Source of the DNA: Sinorhizobium sp. A49
GTDB taxonomy: Bacteria; Pseudomonadota; Alphaproteobacteria; Rhizobiales; Rhizobiaceae
Direction: 5' to 3'
DNA: 64,000 bases
NCBI RefSeq assembly: GCF_002002725.1
Contig: NZ_MUNW01000082.1
Coordinates: 1-64,000 of the forward strand
Shown: one piece after another, positions 25,120 to 34,607 of the stretch
Layout of the letters: each line of letters opens with the position of its first letter
Position numbering within the stretch: the stretch's first letter is position 1
Notes under the pieces: generated by a model
Seen by the model: only the letters and a program-made list of their open reading frames with translations
Databases searched by the model: none
What the model was told of the DNA's origin: nothing
Made by a program: the position numbers and the translations under genes

Positions 25120-27053
25120 ATGATGGCTGACGCTTCACAGGTCGAATTCAAGGTGCCGCTCGAGGCTGCGCCGGGCGACTATGCCGATCGTCCTGTCGTT
25201 CTAACGGTTAAGGATCCAGGGCACCGTTTGGGTCTGCGCCCGCGCTTGGCGTTGCATCGTAAGGGGGGAGTACCAGCTACGGATTGCCGCTCTTTCCTGG
25301 TGAACAGCAAAGGCCACGGACGGTTTTATGGTTGGCTGCCGGTGCAATTCGAAGGTGCAACGCTTTTCGCCGATGACGCAACAGCGGAAATATCGGCGGA
25401 CGTTACCCCGGAGATAAGCGTGCGGCGGCTGTCGCTGCTCGAAATCGGGACTATCCTGGTTTTGCAACGACCCTTGTTCATTCTTCGTATTCTTCGTCTT
25501 CTCATGGCGCGCAACGTGAAAGGCGCCACGTTTCGCTTTGCCAGGCAAGTCGACGCTTTGTCGGCGCCGAGCTATGACGAATGGATCGACGCCCAGCAGG
25601 CGGCGGAGCGCGCGGAGGTCTCTGACGCGCCACAAGATTGGCCAACAAAACCTTTCGTCTTCGTTTCGATCGGGTGCGGCACTGAGCAGGCCGTCGCCGA
25701 AACACGCGCTTCACTCGCCACCCAGACCTGGCGCGACTACGCCGAAATGCCCGCCAGTGAAGTCGCAGGTATGAAAGATGGGAACGCAGTCCGACCGCAA
25801 CTATGGATGCGGCTTCCCGCGGGCATGCGCCTGGCGCCGCGCGCTTTGGAGAGGCTTGCACGCCCCTTCGCTTTCTCGTCTTCGGTGACTGCAGTTTATA
25901 GCGACGAGGATCGTGTCAATAAGCGTGGTCGCCGGATCGACCCGTTCTTCAAACCGGCCTGGAACCCGCCTCTTGCGCAATCCGGTTGGCTCCCATTGGA
26001 CGGCGCCCTTGTCCGCCTGGTCGACCTACCGGAGGGCTTGGACCTCGAGAATATACCGTTGGGCGAGGTGATCGCCAAAGCTGCAAAGGGCCGTCGCGGT
26101 GCGGTCCTTCATGTGCCGCGGGTGCTTTTGCACAGAGACGCCCCATACCAGCGAATGTTGGGGCCTGTTCGATTGAACGCGGATGCAGCTGAGGTGCCCA
26201 ATGTGAGCGTCATTATCCCGACGCGCGATCGGGCGGACCTGCTAGAGGCATGTTTAAGGGGGCTTTTCGAAAGCACCGATGGCGTTAATCTGGATGTTAT
26301 TGTCATCGACAATGACAGCAGCGAACCCGCAGCTCTGGCCCTTATGGACCGTTATGAGAAGGCTGGGCGTATCCGTCGTCTGCCGCTGCCAGGTGGGTTC
26401 AATTTTTCACGGGCCTGCAATCTTGGTGTCGAGGCATCGCGCAACGAATTCATCCTTTTGCTCAACAATGACGTCGAACCATTGCAGCCGGCATGGCTTT
26501 CGAATCTTGCGCGCGAGTTGGATGATCCGGATGTTGGCGCTGCGGGCAGCCTCCTGTTTTCCCGGATGGTTACGTGCAACACGGCGGTGTGACGCTCGGG
26601 GCGGGGACTGTTGCTCGGCACAGCTTTCATTTCCTGCACCCGCAATCCGGTGAGGACAATGGTCTCTTGCGTGAGCGGCGGGAGATCTCTGCAGTCACCG
26701 CAGCTTGCCTGCTGACACGGAAAAGCCTTTGGATGCAAATTGGCGGGATGGATGAGAGTAATTTGACCGTTGCGTTCAACGATGTCGACTACTGCGTCAA
26801 GGTGCGGCAAGCGGGATGCACGATTGTCTGGACACCTGATAGCGCCATGCTGCACAGGGAATCGGTCTCTCGAGGGGCGGACCATACACCTGAAAAGCTG
26901 CACCGCTTCGCGCGCGAGGAACAGACGGTGTATCAGCGGTGGGGCGATATTTTGCCAAATGATCCGTATCACAACCCGAACCTCTCTCTGATCGCCGAGG
27001 ATTTTGTTCTCGAGGCCTGCCCGCGCGATCTATCTCCGAGGTCTTCAGAATGA
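25120..27053 (+). pseudogene. GT2-family glycosyltransferase interrupted by a frameshift
   Basis: The first frame (25120-26592) encodes about 490 residues with a degenerate GT-A-like half (YSDEDRVNKRGRRIDPFFKP) and a second GT2 domain starting VSVIIPTRDRADLLEACL. It breaks at CTGTTTTCCCGG near 26560-26570. The next frame continues seamlessly (GYVQHGGVTLGAGTVA, then CLLTRKSLWMQIGGMDES, FNDVDYCVKVRQAGC) to 27053. Together they give a normal bipartite protein of the WsaE/rhamnosyltransferase-like family, related to the large proteins at 36478 and 43837. A run of four Ts at the break suggests a two-base gain or one-base loss; slippage or sequencing error could also explain it. The stop overlaps the next start (ATGA). 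Confidence 0.8.
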
Positions 27054-28180
27054 TCAGCCTCAGAGAAAGCCTTGCCCTTTGGATCGAACGCAAATTGCCG
27101 CGACCCCAACTGAGACCCGGAGCGACCGGTCGTCCACGTGGGCCTGTCAAACGGATCATCGTCTTCGGGCGTATGCCGAACCCGACGTTCGACTATTATT
27201 TTGCCGCGCGACTTGCGGCGCCGGGCATGCCTCCATCGCAGGCCGTCGACATCAGGAATGGAAACCTCGGTGGTCTTGACGCAGAGGGCGCCTTCATCAT
27301 CATCTGTCGCTATGCGTCGCTTAACGTGCTGAGCTGGCTGGACGCCAATGCTGATCGATTGTCCGGTGTAGGGCTGTTTCTCGATGATGACATACCGGCC
27401 GTGGTGACAGGGCGAGATGCAAATCTGCGGTATCGTTTCCTTTTGTGCTTTCGAGCGCTCTGGCCGCTACGCCGTCTCAAGCGCCACCTCGATATAGTCT
27501 GGGCTTCGACGCCGCATTTGGCTTCGACATTGCAGCTGGAGGAAGTTCAGGTGTTGCCTCCAGCGCCTCCCGAAACATTATGGATGCCGCGAGCGGGTGG
27601 ATCTGATCTCGCTCCAAACTCGTTTTCAGACCTGTTTCTGATTGCTTATCACGCGACGGGGGTTCACCTCGAAGAGCATCGCTTCCTGCGTCCGATTATG
27701 GAGGAAGTCCTATTGCAACGGCCACAGGCACGATTTGAGGTATTCGCGGACGGGCGGGCGGCATCGATCTGGGAAGGCATGGAACGAGTGTCGGTCCGAA
27801 AACCAATACCGTGGAACGAATATCTCGCAGACGCGAACAATCGCACCATCGATGTCATGCTCGTCCCGCTTCATCCGTCGCGCGTGAATGATAGCCGCGC
27901 GCCGACAAAGCGAATCGACGTCGCCCGATATAAAGCTGCCGGTGTGTTTTCGGAAGGCGCGGCTTATGGTTACGAAACACGTGAATCTGCTGGCGAGCAA
28001 CGAGTGCCATATGATCGCGACATTTGGCAAAAAGTGATTTTAGGACTTATTGACGACCGGAAGACTCACGATCTCGCAACAGTAACAACACATCGCCTTG
28101 TCCAGGAGATGACGCAAAGCGCGAACGAGGGCCTCAAAGTGCTGGCAAATGACATAACCACAAGCCTGCGTTGTGAATAG
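27050..28180 (+). CDS. Probable GT-B glycosyltransferase of the polysaccharide locus
   Basis: A 376-residue cytoplasmic protein without membrane segments. Nothing in it gives a specific family signature, but the layout fits a GT-B fold: an N-terminal region with RIIVFGRMPNPTFDYYFAAR, a central LFLIAYHATGVHLEEHRFL linker-like segment and a C-terminal half with WNEYLADANNRTIDVMLVPL, then KAAGVFSEGAAYGYE, resembling group 1 transferases. Its start overlaps the stop of the upstream GT2 gene, so the two were co-translated. A role in adding one sugar of the capsule/O-chain is inferred from position before the rhamnose genes. Could be a processing rather than transfer enzyme. Confidence 0.55.
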   Translation: MISLRESLALWIERKLPRPQLRPGATGRPRGPVKRIIVFGRMPNPTFDYYFAARLAAPGMPPSQAVDIRNGNLGGLDAEGAFIIICRYASLNVLSWLDANADRLSGVGLFLDDDIPAVVTGRDANLRYRFLLCFRALWPLRRLKRHLDIVWASTPHLASTLQLEEVQVLPPAPPETLWMPRAGGSDLAPNSFSDLFLIAYHATGVHLEEHRFLRPIMEEVLLQRPQARFEVFADGRAASIWEGMERVSVRKPIPWNEYLADANNRTIDVMLVPLHPSRVNDSRAPTKRIDVARYKAAGVFSEGAAYGYETRESAGEQRVPYDRDIWQKVILGLIDDRKTHDLATVTTHRLVQEMTQSANEGLKVLANDITTSLRCE

Positions 28181-28284
28181 CTTGCACGAGAATTGCCATT
28201 CTCGTCTCTCCGTGCTACGCGCGACTGGACCGGCTAACAGAGCCCGTGCTAGTCGTCGGTTCATTGGAATGGTAGGTATTGTTG

Positions 28285-28857
28285 ATGACTTCTAAGGTTG
28301 TTTTGGTTCGCTCGAAGCGATTTGGCGATGAGCGTGGATGGTTTTCAGAGATTTACAATGAAAGCGTTTTTTCTGAGCGGGGCATCACTGATCGGTTCGT
28401 TCAGGACAATCATTCACTTTCGGTGCCCGTAGGCACACTGAGGGGCTTACATTTCCAGACCCCTCCTTTCGCGCAGGCGAAATTGGTGCGTTGCATTCGC
28501 GGTAGTATCTTTGATGTCGCCGTTGACGTTCGCCGGGCGTCGCCGACGTTTGGGCGTTGGGTCGGAGCTGAACTGTCGGCAGAAAACGGCAACCAACTTT
28601 ACGTCCCAATCGGCTTTGCCCATGGCTTTGTAACCCTTGAGCCTTCTACCGAGGTCACATACAAGGTCTCAAACGTATATTCCCCGGAAAATGACGGCGG
28701 TCTCCGATGGAACGATACGCAGATTGGCGTGAACTGGCCGCAACCGGAAGATGTCGCTCCTACACTTAGCGCCAAGGACGAACGTCAGCCTTTGTTGCGC
28801 GATTTCGACAGTCCGTTTGAATATGACGGAATACCGCTTGAAATGATCGAAGTTTAA
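28285..28857 (+). CDS. rfbC: dTDP-4-dehydrorhamnose 3,5-epimerase
   Basis: A 190-residue RmlC cupin, normal length. TLRGLHFQ (about residue 53) carries the catalytic histidine and [10 protein letters not shown] (about 110) the second family block; [19 protein letters not shown] holds the tyrosine acid. It converts dTDP-4-keto-6-deoxyglucose to the 4-keto-rhamnose form, third step of dTDP-L-rhamnose synthesis. The ATG at 28285 is preferred over two TTG codons just upstream. First gene of rmlCBDA. Confidence 0.95.
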   Translation: MTSKVVLVRSKRFGDERGWFSEIYNESVFSERGITDRFVQDNHSLSVPVGTLRGLHFQTPPFAQAKLVRCIRGSIFDVAVDVRRASPTFGRWVGAELSAENGNQLYVPIGFAHGFVTLEPSTEVTYKVSNVYSPENDGGLRWNDTQIGVNWPQPEDVAPTLSAKDERQPLLRDFDSPFEYDGIPLEMIEV

Positions 28858-28876
28858 GTATTTTCCAGGAGACGAT

Positions 28877-29935
28877 ATGCGCATTCTAGTTACCGGTGGA
28901 GCTGGTTTTATCGGATCTGCATTGGTCCGACATCTCATCGAAAACAGCGATCACGAAGTTCTGAATTTTGACAAATTGACCTACGCCGGAACCTTGACTT
29001 CATTGGCGACGGTCTCGTCGTCGCCTCGGTACCAATTCAAACAGGGCGATGTTTGTGACGAGCGTGCAGTCGGCGCCGCGATCGGGGATTTTCAGCCGGA
29101 CGTCATTACACATCTTGCGGCTGAATCGCATGTTGACCGCTCTATTGATGGCCCGGGCGCCTTTATCCAGACCAACATCGTCGGTACCTACACGCTGCTG
29201 ACAAAAGCTCTAGGCTATTGGCGCGGATTGGACGAAGCTCGTCAAAAATCCTTCCGCTTCCACCATATCTCGACGGACGAGGTTTTCGGTTCCCTTAGTG
29301 ACACTGGATTTTTCACGGAGACGACGCCCTACGACCCACGTTCACCGTATTCTGCATCGAAGGCGGGCTCGGATCATTTGGTTTCGGCCTGGGGGCACAC
29401 GTTCGGTCTCCCCGTATTGATCACGAATTGCTCTAATAATTATGGCCCCTACCACTTTCCCGAGAAGCTCATTCCGCTGATGATCGTGAGGGCTCTTGCT
29501 GGCGAACCGCTCCCCGTTTACGGCAATGGGACGAATATTCGCGATTGGCTGTTTGTGGAGGATCATGTCCGAGCCCTGGAGCAGGTATTTGAGAACGGTG
29601 TACCGGGGCAAACATATAATGTTGGGGGCAACAGTGAGCGACGGAACGTAGACGTCGTGAACACAGTCTGCGACATCCTTGATCGGTTGCAGCCGCGTGG
29701 GGATAAGCGATCTTATCGCGATCAGATCGTGTTCGTTGACGATCGACCCGGCCACGACCAGCGCTATGCTATCGATGCCTCCAAGATCTCCAGCGAACTG
29801 GGCTGGGCTCCGAAGGAGACGTTTGAAAGCGGGATTGAAAAAACCGTAATGTGGTACCTTAGCAATCGTGAATGGTGGGGAATAATACTGTCCGGGACTG
29901 AGGCTGTGAAACGGCGCGGTTTGGGCGGGCATTGA
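28877..29935 (+). CDS. rfbB: dTDP-glucose 4,6-dehydratase
   Basis: A 352-residue extended short-chain dehydrogenase/reductase. NAD-binding [13 protein letters not shown] is at residue 7, the dehydratase STDEVFG motif near 133 with Asp/Glu acid-base residues, and the YSASKAG Tyr-x3-Lys near 156; [20 protein letters not shown] is RmlB-specific. Second step of dTDP-L-rhamnose synthesis. Starts 19 bases after rfbC with an AGGAGA site. Confidence 0.96.
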   Translation: MRILVTGGAGFIGSALVRHLIENSDHEVLNFDKLTYAGTLTSLATVSSSPRYQFKQGDVCDERAVGAAIGDFQPDVITHLAAESHVDRSIDGPGAFIQTNIVGTYTLLTKALGYWRGLDEARQKSFRFHHISTDEVFGSLSDTGFFTETTPYDPRSPYSASKAGSDHLVSAWGHTFGLPVLITNCSNNYGPYHFPEKLIPLMIVRALAGEPLPVYGNGTNIRDWLFVEDHVRALEQVFENGVPGQTYNVGGNSERRNVDVVNTVCDILDRLQPRGDKRSYRDQIVFVDDRPGHDQRYAIDASKISSELGWAPKETFESGIEKTVMWYLSNREWWGIILSGTEAVKRRGLGGH

Positions 29936-29937
29936 CC

Positions 29938-30813
29938 ATGCGGCGGATACTAATCACAGGTGGCACAGGACAGGTCGGCACGGAACTGCGTAACCGGCCT
30001 TGGCCAAGCGATATTGAACTCGTAGCGCCGACCCGCCAAGAGCTCGACCTCTCGGATTGTGATGCAATCGAAGAATTAATCACCGCAGGTGACTTTTGCG
30101 CAGTGATTAACTCGGGCGCCTATACGGCGGTTGATCGGGCCGAAAGCGATGTTGCGACAGCTTGGAAGGTCAACGCTTTGGCTCCCGCTGTCATCGCGGC
30201 GGCAACCAAGAGGCAGGGTATTCCCCTCATTCATGTCTCTACCGATTACGTATTCGATGGATCGAAGGACGGCCCGTACCTTGAGGATGATCACGTTGCG
30301 CCGCTTGGTGTGTATGGAGGATCCAAAGAAGCGGGAGAACAAGCTGTACGTACTGGAAATCCTCGTCATGTCATCCTTCGAACAGCTTGGGTCTTCAGTG
30401 CGCATGGCGCGAATTTTGTAAAGACTATGCTTCGCCTTGGTGCTGAGCGGTCGGAAATCAGAGTTGTTGACGATCAACGAGGATCGCCTACGGCGGCGTC
30501 GGACATAGCGCTCGCACTCAATCACATCTCCCTCCGTCTCGTTGAAGACCGCGAACCTCACTATGGCACTTATAATTTCGTCAACTCTGGTGAAGCGACG
30601 TGGTACGGACTTGCGTGCGAGCTATTCGCTCAACGGGAACAAGCGGGGTATGCGGTGCCGATCCTCAAGCCTATCGGGACTAGTGACTATCCAACCCCAG
30701 CACGACGCCCAGCTAATTCTAGTTTGTCTACGGAAAAATTACTAAGAGACTTTGGTATAGAAGCAACAACTTGGCAAGATGCTCTGCGGCGCACTCTTGC
30801 TTCTATGTATTAA
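29938..30813 (+). CDS. rfbD: dTDP-4-dehydrorhamnose reductase
   Basis: A 291-residue SDR reductase. GGTGQVGTELR at residue 7 binds the NADPH; VSTDYVFDG and YGGSKEAGE (Tyr-x3-Lys) form the active site. Performs the last step to dTDP-L-rhamnose. The ATG at 29938, two bases after the rfbB stop, is preferred; a TTG six bases earlier is possible. C-terminal RPANSSLSTEKL is the family's typical end motif. Confidence 0.95.
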   Translation: MRRILITGGTGQVGTELRNRPWPSDIELVAPTRQELDLSDCDAIEELITAGDFCAVINSGAYTAVDRAESDVATAWKVNALAPAVIAAATKRQGIPLIHVSTDYVFDGSKDGPYLEDDHVAPLGVYGGSKEAGEQAVRTGNPRHVILRTAWVFSAHGANFVKTMLRLGAERSEIRVVDDQRGSPTAASDIALALNHISLRLVEDREPHYGTYNFVNSGEATWYGLACELFAQREQAGYAVPILKPIGTSDYPTPARRPANSSLSTEKLLRDFGIEATTWQDALRRTLASMY

Positions 30814-30828
30814 CAATAAGAGGCTTCC

Positions 30829-31701
30829 ATGAAGGGTATAATTCTTGCAGGCGGATCCGGGACTCGTCTCCATCCTGCTACACTCGCTGTAAATAAGCAG
30901 CTTATCCCGGTCTATGATAAGCCGATGATATATTACCCTTTGTCTGTGTTGATGCTAGCAAAGATCTATGAAATACTTATTATTTCCTCGCCAGATCATA
31001 TTGACGACTATAAGCGCTTGTTCGGGGATGGGGCGAGGTGGGGGTTGAATATCTCCTACGCTGTGCAACCTCGCCCGGACGGGCTCGCTCAGGCGTTCAC
31101 AATCGGAGAGGAATTCATCGGCTCCGATTCCGTGGCGCTGGTCCTAGGTGATAACATATTCTTTGGAGCGGGCCTGCTGGAGCTCTTGAGTAAGGCCGGG
31201 GATCGAAACGATGGTGCAACTGTTTTTGCATACGAAGTCGATGATGCCGAGCGCTATGGTGTCGTGGAACTCGATGGGGAAGGGCGAGCGATTAGTTTGG
31301 AAGAGAAGCCTACCGCGCCGAAGTCTCGCTTTGCGGTAACGGGATTGTATTTCTATGACAATCAAGTTGTGGAGTATGCGAAGCGAATCCGACCGTCCGC
31401 GCGCGGAGAGTATGAAATTACTGACCTAAATCATATCTATATGGACCAGGGCAGGCTGTATGTCGAAAAGATGTCACGCGGCTACGCTTGGCTCGACACC
31501 GGAACCCATGACAGTTTGTTAGAGGCTGCAGAGTTTGTGCGCACTATTCAGCACCGTCAGGGGACGAATATCGCGTGCATTGAAGAGATTGCTTACGAGA
31601 ATGGACTTATTTCTAGAGAGTCTCTTCTAGAGTTTGCGCGGCTATATCAAAAAACAGCTTATGGCAGGTATTTGCTGAAAATCAGCGAGGGGGAGGTTTA
31701 A
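30829..31701 (+). CDS. rfbA: Glucose-1-phosphate thymidylyltransferase
   Basis: A 290-residue RmlA nucleotidyltransferase. The N-terminal [11 protein letters not shown] (residue 8) is the pyrophosphorylase signature, VLGDNIFFG holds the metal-binding Asp, and [20 protein letters not shown] (about 160) with the later [17 protein letters not shown] are family-typical. First committed step of dTDP-L-rhamnose synthesis and the last gene of rmlCBDA. The DNA here is noticeably more AT-rich than the catabolic region, in line with a transferred polysaccharide cluster. Confidence 0.95.
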   Translation: MKGIILAGGSGTRLHPATLAVNKQLIPVYDKPMIYYPLSVLMLAKIYEILIISSPDHIDDYKRLFGDGARWGLNISYAVQPRPDGLAQAFTIGEEFIGSDSVALVLGDNIFFGAGLLELLSKAGDRNDGATVFAYEVDDAERYGVVELDGEGRAISLEEKPTAPKSRFAVTGLYFYDNQVVEYAKRIRPSARGEYEITDLNHIYMDQGRLYVEKMSRGYAWLDTGTHDSLLEAAEFVRTIQHRQGTNIACIEEIAYENGLISRESLLEFARLYQKTAYGRYLLKISEGEV

Positions 31702-32013
31702 TAGAGTGCATTGCTGTTTTTTCAGGTCGCATAGCCTCCTTTGCCTGGCGACCCGAAGAGGATTTGAGGTGAGGCCGATATCCGTCGACAGTGGTGACGC
31801 TTTCGGTAACTGGTTTGGTTCGGAAGAGTCGTTCCCGTTTGTGTACTTCAAGTAGGTTTTGTTTGTTTGCCAGTCTCGTTATAACGCAAGCAATGGTCGA
31901 TAAGCGCGACGGTTCTCTTTATGGCTGTGCTGGGCAGATTGCGCGAATGCTGCGTAACTTTGACGGACGGTTGGGAAAGTGAAGCGGCATGTCCATTACA
32001 AGGGAATGATTAA
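31702..32013. other. Gap between rfbA and hldE
   Basis: About 310 bases. A weak 6-bp stem GGTCGC (31725-31730)/GCGACC (31748-31753) with a 17-base loop lies just after rfbA but has no U-run. No convincing gene. The promoter for the heptose operon is expected here; no strong consensus element could be pinned down. Confidence 0.35.
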
Positions 32014-33480
32014 ATGATTGATGTCGGTAGCATCCAGAGATGGCAGGGAAAGTCGATCTTAGTGCTGGGCGATGTTATGCTCGACAAGTTCGTGTATGGA
32101 GATGTCGAGCGCGTGTCGCCCGAAGCGCCAATCCCCGTTCTGCATTTTAGGGAAGAAGTGCAGATGCTCGGCGGAGCAGCCAACGTGGCGCGCAACGTTG
32201 TGGCGTTGGGCGGGCGGGCCATCCTTGTCGGTGTGATTGGCGACGATTCAGCCGGTACTTTGATTTCCGAGGACCTAACTCGTAAAGAGGATATTGTGGG
32301 TTGCTTGGTCCGAGCAAAGGATGTCCCGACAACTGTCAAAACACGATTTGTGTCTGGCGGCCAGCAGATTATGCGTCTGGATATAGAGACTTGCCTTAAT
32401 ATGGATCGTTCGCTTGAGGACGAGGTGTGCTCGACCTTTGCAGCTCTAACTGACGAAGTCGATGCTGTAATTCTTTCCGACTACGCCAAGGGCACGTTGT
32501 CCAAATCTGTGGTGCAGCGTGTAATTGAGTTGGCGCGTGCACGAAACCTACCAATAATTGTAGATCCGAAAACTCGTGATGTTGCCCGCTATGCTGGGGC
32601 TACAATCCTTACCCCCAACGCAGCCGAAGCAGCAATGATGACTGGGTGCGATTGTGTTGACGACGACAGCGCGGAACTAGCAGCGCGTCAGATCTGCACG
32701 CTGGCTGGGGTTGATTCAGTTGTTATCACCCGTGGCCCTCGAGGCATGACAGTCTTTGCACCGCAATCCGGCACGCCGGGTCCGGTACATATCCCAACTA
32801 GCGCTTCGGAGGTCTTTGATGTTTCGGGAGCTGGCGATACCGTCGCTGCCACGCTAGCCCTTGCGATCGGAGCTGGCGAAGAGGTCGAAAATGCTGCAGA
32901 TATTGCCAACATTGCGGCGGGCATCTCAATCGGAAAACGTGGAACATCTATAGTAATGCCGCATGAATTGCGCCGCTCAATACGTGAGCACAGCTATTTG
33001 GGAAGCCAGAAGATAGTTACAAATGATGAGGCGGTAACAGTTGTGGCAGACTGGCAGAAGGCGGGTCTGAGGGTCGGTTTCACCAATGGTTGCTATGATT
33101 TACTCCATCCGGGGCATATTCAACTTCTCAAGAAAGCGCGCTTGGCGTGTGACCGATTGGTCGTCGCGCTGAACACCGATGCTTCGGTGCGCCGCCTGAA
33201 GGGTGAAATGAGGCCGGTGCAAAGCGAAGTCGCACGCGCTACCGTAATGGCCTCAATTGACAGCGTCGATATTGTGACACTTTTCACCGAAGACACGCCA
33301 CTTGCTCTCATACAGAGGCTGGTTCCTGACGTGCTTGTTAAGGGTGCGGACTATACTGTGAATTCGGTCGTCGGCGCCGATATAGTGATAGGCGCGGGCG
33401 GCGAGGTGGTATTGGTGCCACTTGAGGAGGGGCACAGCACAACGTCACTAATTGCCCGTGCGAACGTGAGAGTCGCCTGA
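32014..33480 (+). CDS. hldE: Bifunctional heptose-7-phosphate kinase/heptose-1-phosphate adenylyltransferase
   Basis: A 488-residue fusion of the usual HldE length. Residues 1-320 are a ribokinase-type (PfkB) kinase with GGAANVARNVVALGG and the C-terminal ATP motif FDVSGAGDTVAATLALA; residues 345-488 are a cytidylyltransferase-like domain with TNGCYDLLHPGHIQLL. It phosphorylates D-glycero-D-manno-heptose-7-phosphate at C1 and later adenylylates the 1-phosphate. HldD and GmhB are encoded just downstream, completing most of the ADP-heptose pathway. Confidence 0.96.
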   Translation: MIDVGSIQRWQGKSILVLGDVMLDKFVYGDVERVSPEAPIPVLHFREEVQMLGGAANVARNVVALGGRAILVGVIGDDSAGTLISEDLTRKEDIVGCLVRAKDVPTTVKTRFVSGGQQIMRLDIETCLNMDRSLEDEVCSTFAALTDEVDAVILSDYAKGTLSKSVVQRVIELARARNLPIIVDPKTRDVARYAGATILTPNAAEAAMMTGCDCVDDDSAELAARQICTLAGVDSVVITRGPRGMTVFAPQSGTPGPVHIPTSASEVFDVSGAGDTVAATLALAIGAGEEVENAADIANIAAGISIGKRGTSIVMPHELRRSIREHSYLGSQKIVTNDEAVTVVADWQKAGLRVGFTNGCYDLLHPGHIQLLKKARLACDRLVVALNTDASVRRLKGEMRPVQSEVARATVMASIDSVDIVTLFTEDTPLALIQRLVPDVLVKGADYTVNSVVGADIVIGAGGEVVLVPLEEGHSTTSLIARANVRVA

Positions 33481-33554
33481 GGCTGAATTAGTAGGGTGGG
33501 CATTTAGACGCGGTCCGGTGGATACTTTGCCGGGACTTGAAAATGCATGAAAGC

Positions 33555-33587
33555 TGAGAGTTCCTCTATTAAGAGGAGCGTTTCAGT
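33555..33587 (+). promoter_or_regulatory. Small stem-loop in the hldE-hldD gap
   Basis: CCTCT (33564-33568) pairs with AGAGG (33573-33577) around an ATTA tetraloop, inside an outer CTGA/TCAG pair (33555-33558, 33584-33587). It lies just upstream of the hldD ribosome binding site GAGGAGA and could modulate its translation or stabilise the message. Confidence 0.35.
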
Positions 33588-33602
33588 TTCGAGGAGAGAC
33601 GC

Positions 33603-34592
33603 ATGTATCTTATTACAGGTGGAGCCGGTTTTATCGGGTCAAACATAGCCGCTGCACTTGATGAATGCGGCGACGACATCGTCATCGTGGATTGGCTTGG
33701 AACCAGTGATTTCAAATGGCGCAACATCGCGAAGCGGCGTATTAGGGCGATTGTTCGCCCCGAAGAGTGTATTGAATTCGTAGAGGAAAATGCTGCAGAT
33801 GTTTCTGGTATTTTTCACATGGGTGCCATTTCGGCGACTACCGAGACTGATGTCGATTTGATCGTTCGAAGCAACATAAATCTATCCTCCGCCCTTTGGG
33901 CGGCGGCGGCGAAATACGGCATTCCCTTCGTCTATGCATCCTCGGCGGCGACTTACGGTGATGGTAGCCTAGGCTTCCAGGATAGATTCGACGAGGAGTA
34001 TCTGTCGCAACTGAGGCCACTCAACGCGTACGGCTGGAGCAAGCACGTTTTCGATCGAATGGTGCTGGCTTCGATAAAGCGTGGCGAACCAGCACCGCCC
34101 GTCTGGGCTGGCCTTAAGTTTTTCAACGTCTACGGTCCGAACGAGTATCACAAGGGATCTCAGCGAAGCGTTGCGGTCCAACTTCACACCCAGATCCGTG
34201 CGGATGCCCGCGCTCGCTTGTTCCGCTCCGACAATCCCGACTACGCGGATGGCGGTCAGCTGCGCGATTTTGTTTGGGTAGGTGACTGCGTCGAAGTCGC
34301 TCTGTGGTTGATGAAGGCAGGTGAACCTCAGTCTGGACTCTACAACGTCGGATCTGGGGAAGCCCGTAGTTTCCGTGATAAAGCGGAGATTATCTTCCGG
34401 AATGTCGGAGCGCCTGTTGAGATTGAATACGTCGATTTGCCGAAAAACCTGCAGGGGAAGTACCAATACTATACCTGCGCTCCCCTCGAGAAACTACGTC
34501 TTGCTGGATATAATCAACCGATGACCTCGCTTGAGGATGGTCTGCAGCGTTACGTTCTGGATCATTTAGAACAATCGGACATCTTCGTTTGA
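33603..34592 (+). CDS. hldD: ADP-L-glycero-D-manno-heptose 6-epimerase
   Basis: A 329-residue extended [17 protein letters not shown] at residue 6 binds NADP, the Ser/Tyr/Lys set appears in YASSAATYGDGS (about 117) and YGWSKHVFDRM (about 142), and LKFFNVYGPNEYHKGSQRSV is specific to HldD/RfaD. It epimerises ADP-D,D-heptose to the L,D form, the last step before heptosyl transfer. Strong GAGGAGAGA site. Confidence 0.95.
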   Translation: MYLITGGAGFIGSNIAAALDECGDDIVIVDWLGTSDFKWRNIAKRRIRAIVRPEECIEFVEENAADVSGIFHMGAISATTETDVDLIVRSNINLSSALWAAAAKYGIPFVYASSAATYGDGSLGFQDRFDEEYLSQLRPLNAYGWSKHVFDRMVLASIKRGEPAPPVWAGLKFFNVYGPNEYHKGSQRSVAVQLHTQIRADARARLFRSDNPDYADGGQLRDFVWVGDCVEVALWLMKAGEPQSGLYNVGSGEARSFRDKAEIIFRNVGAPVEIEYVDLPKNLQGKYQYYTCAPLEKLRLAGYNQPMTSLEDGLQRYVLDHLEQSDIFV

Positions 34593-34607
34593 GGCGAAGT
34601 ACCAACA

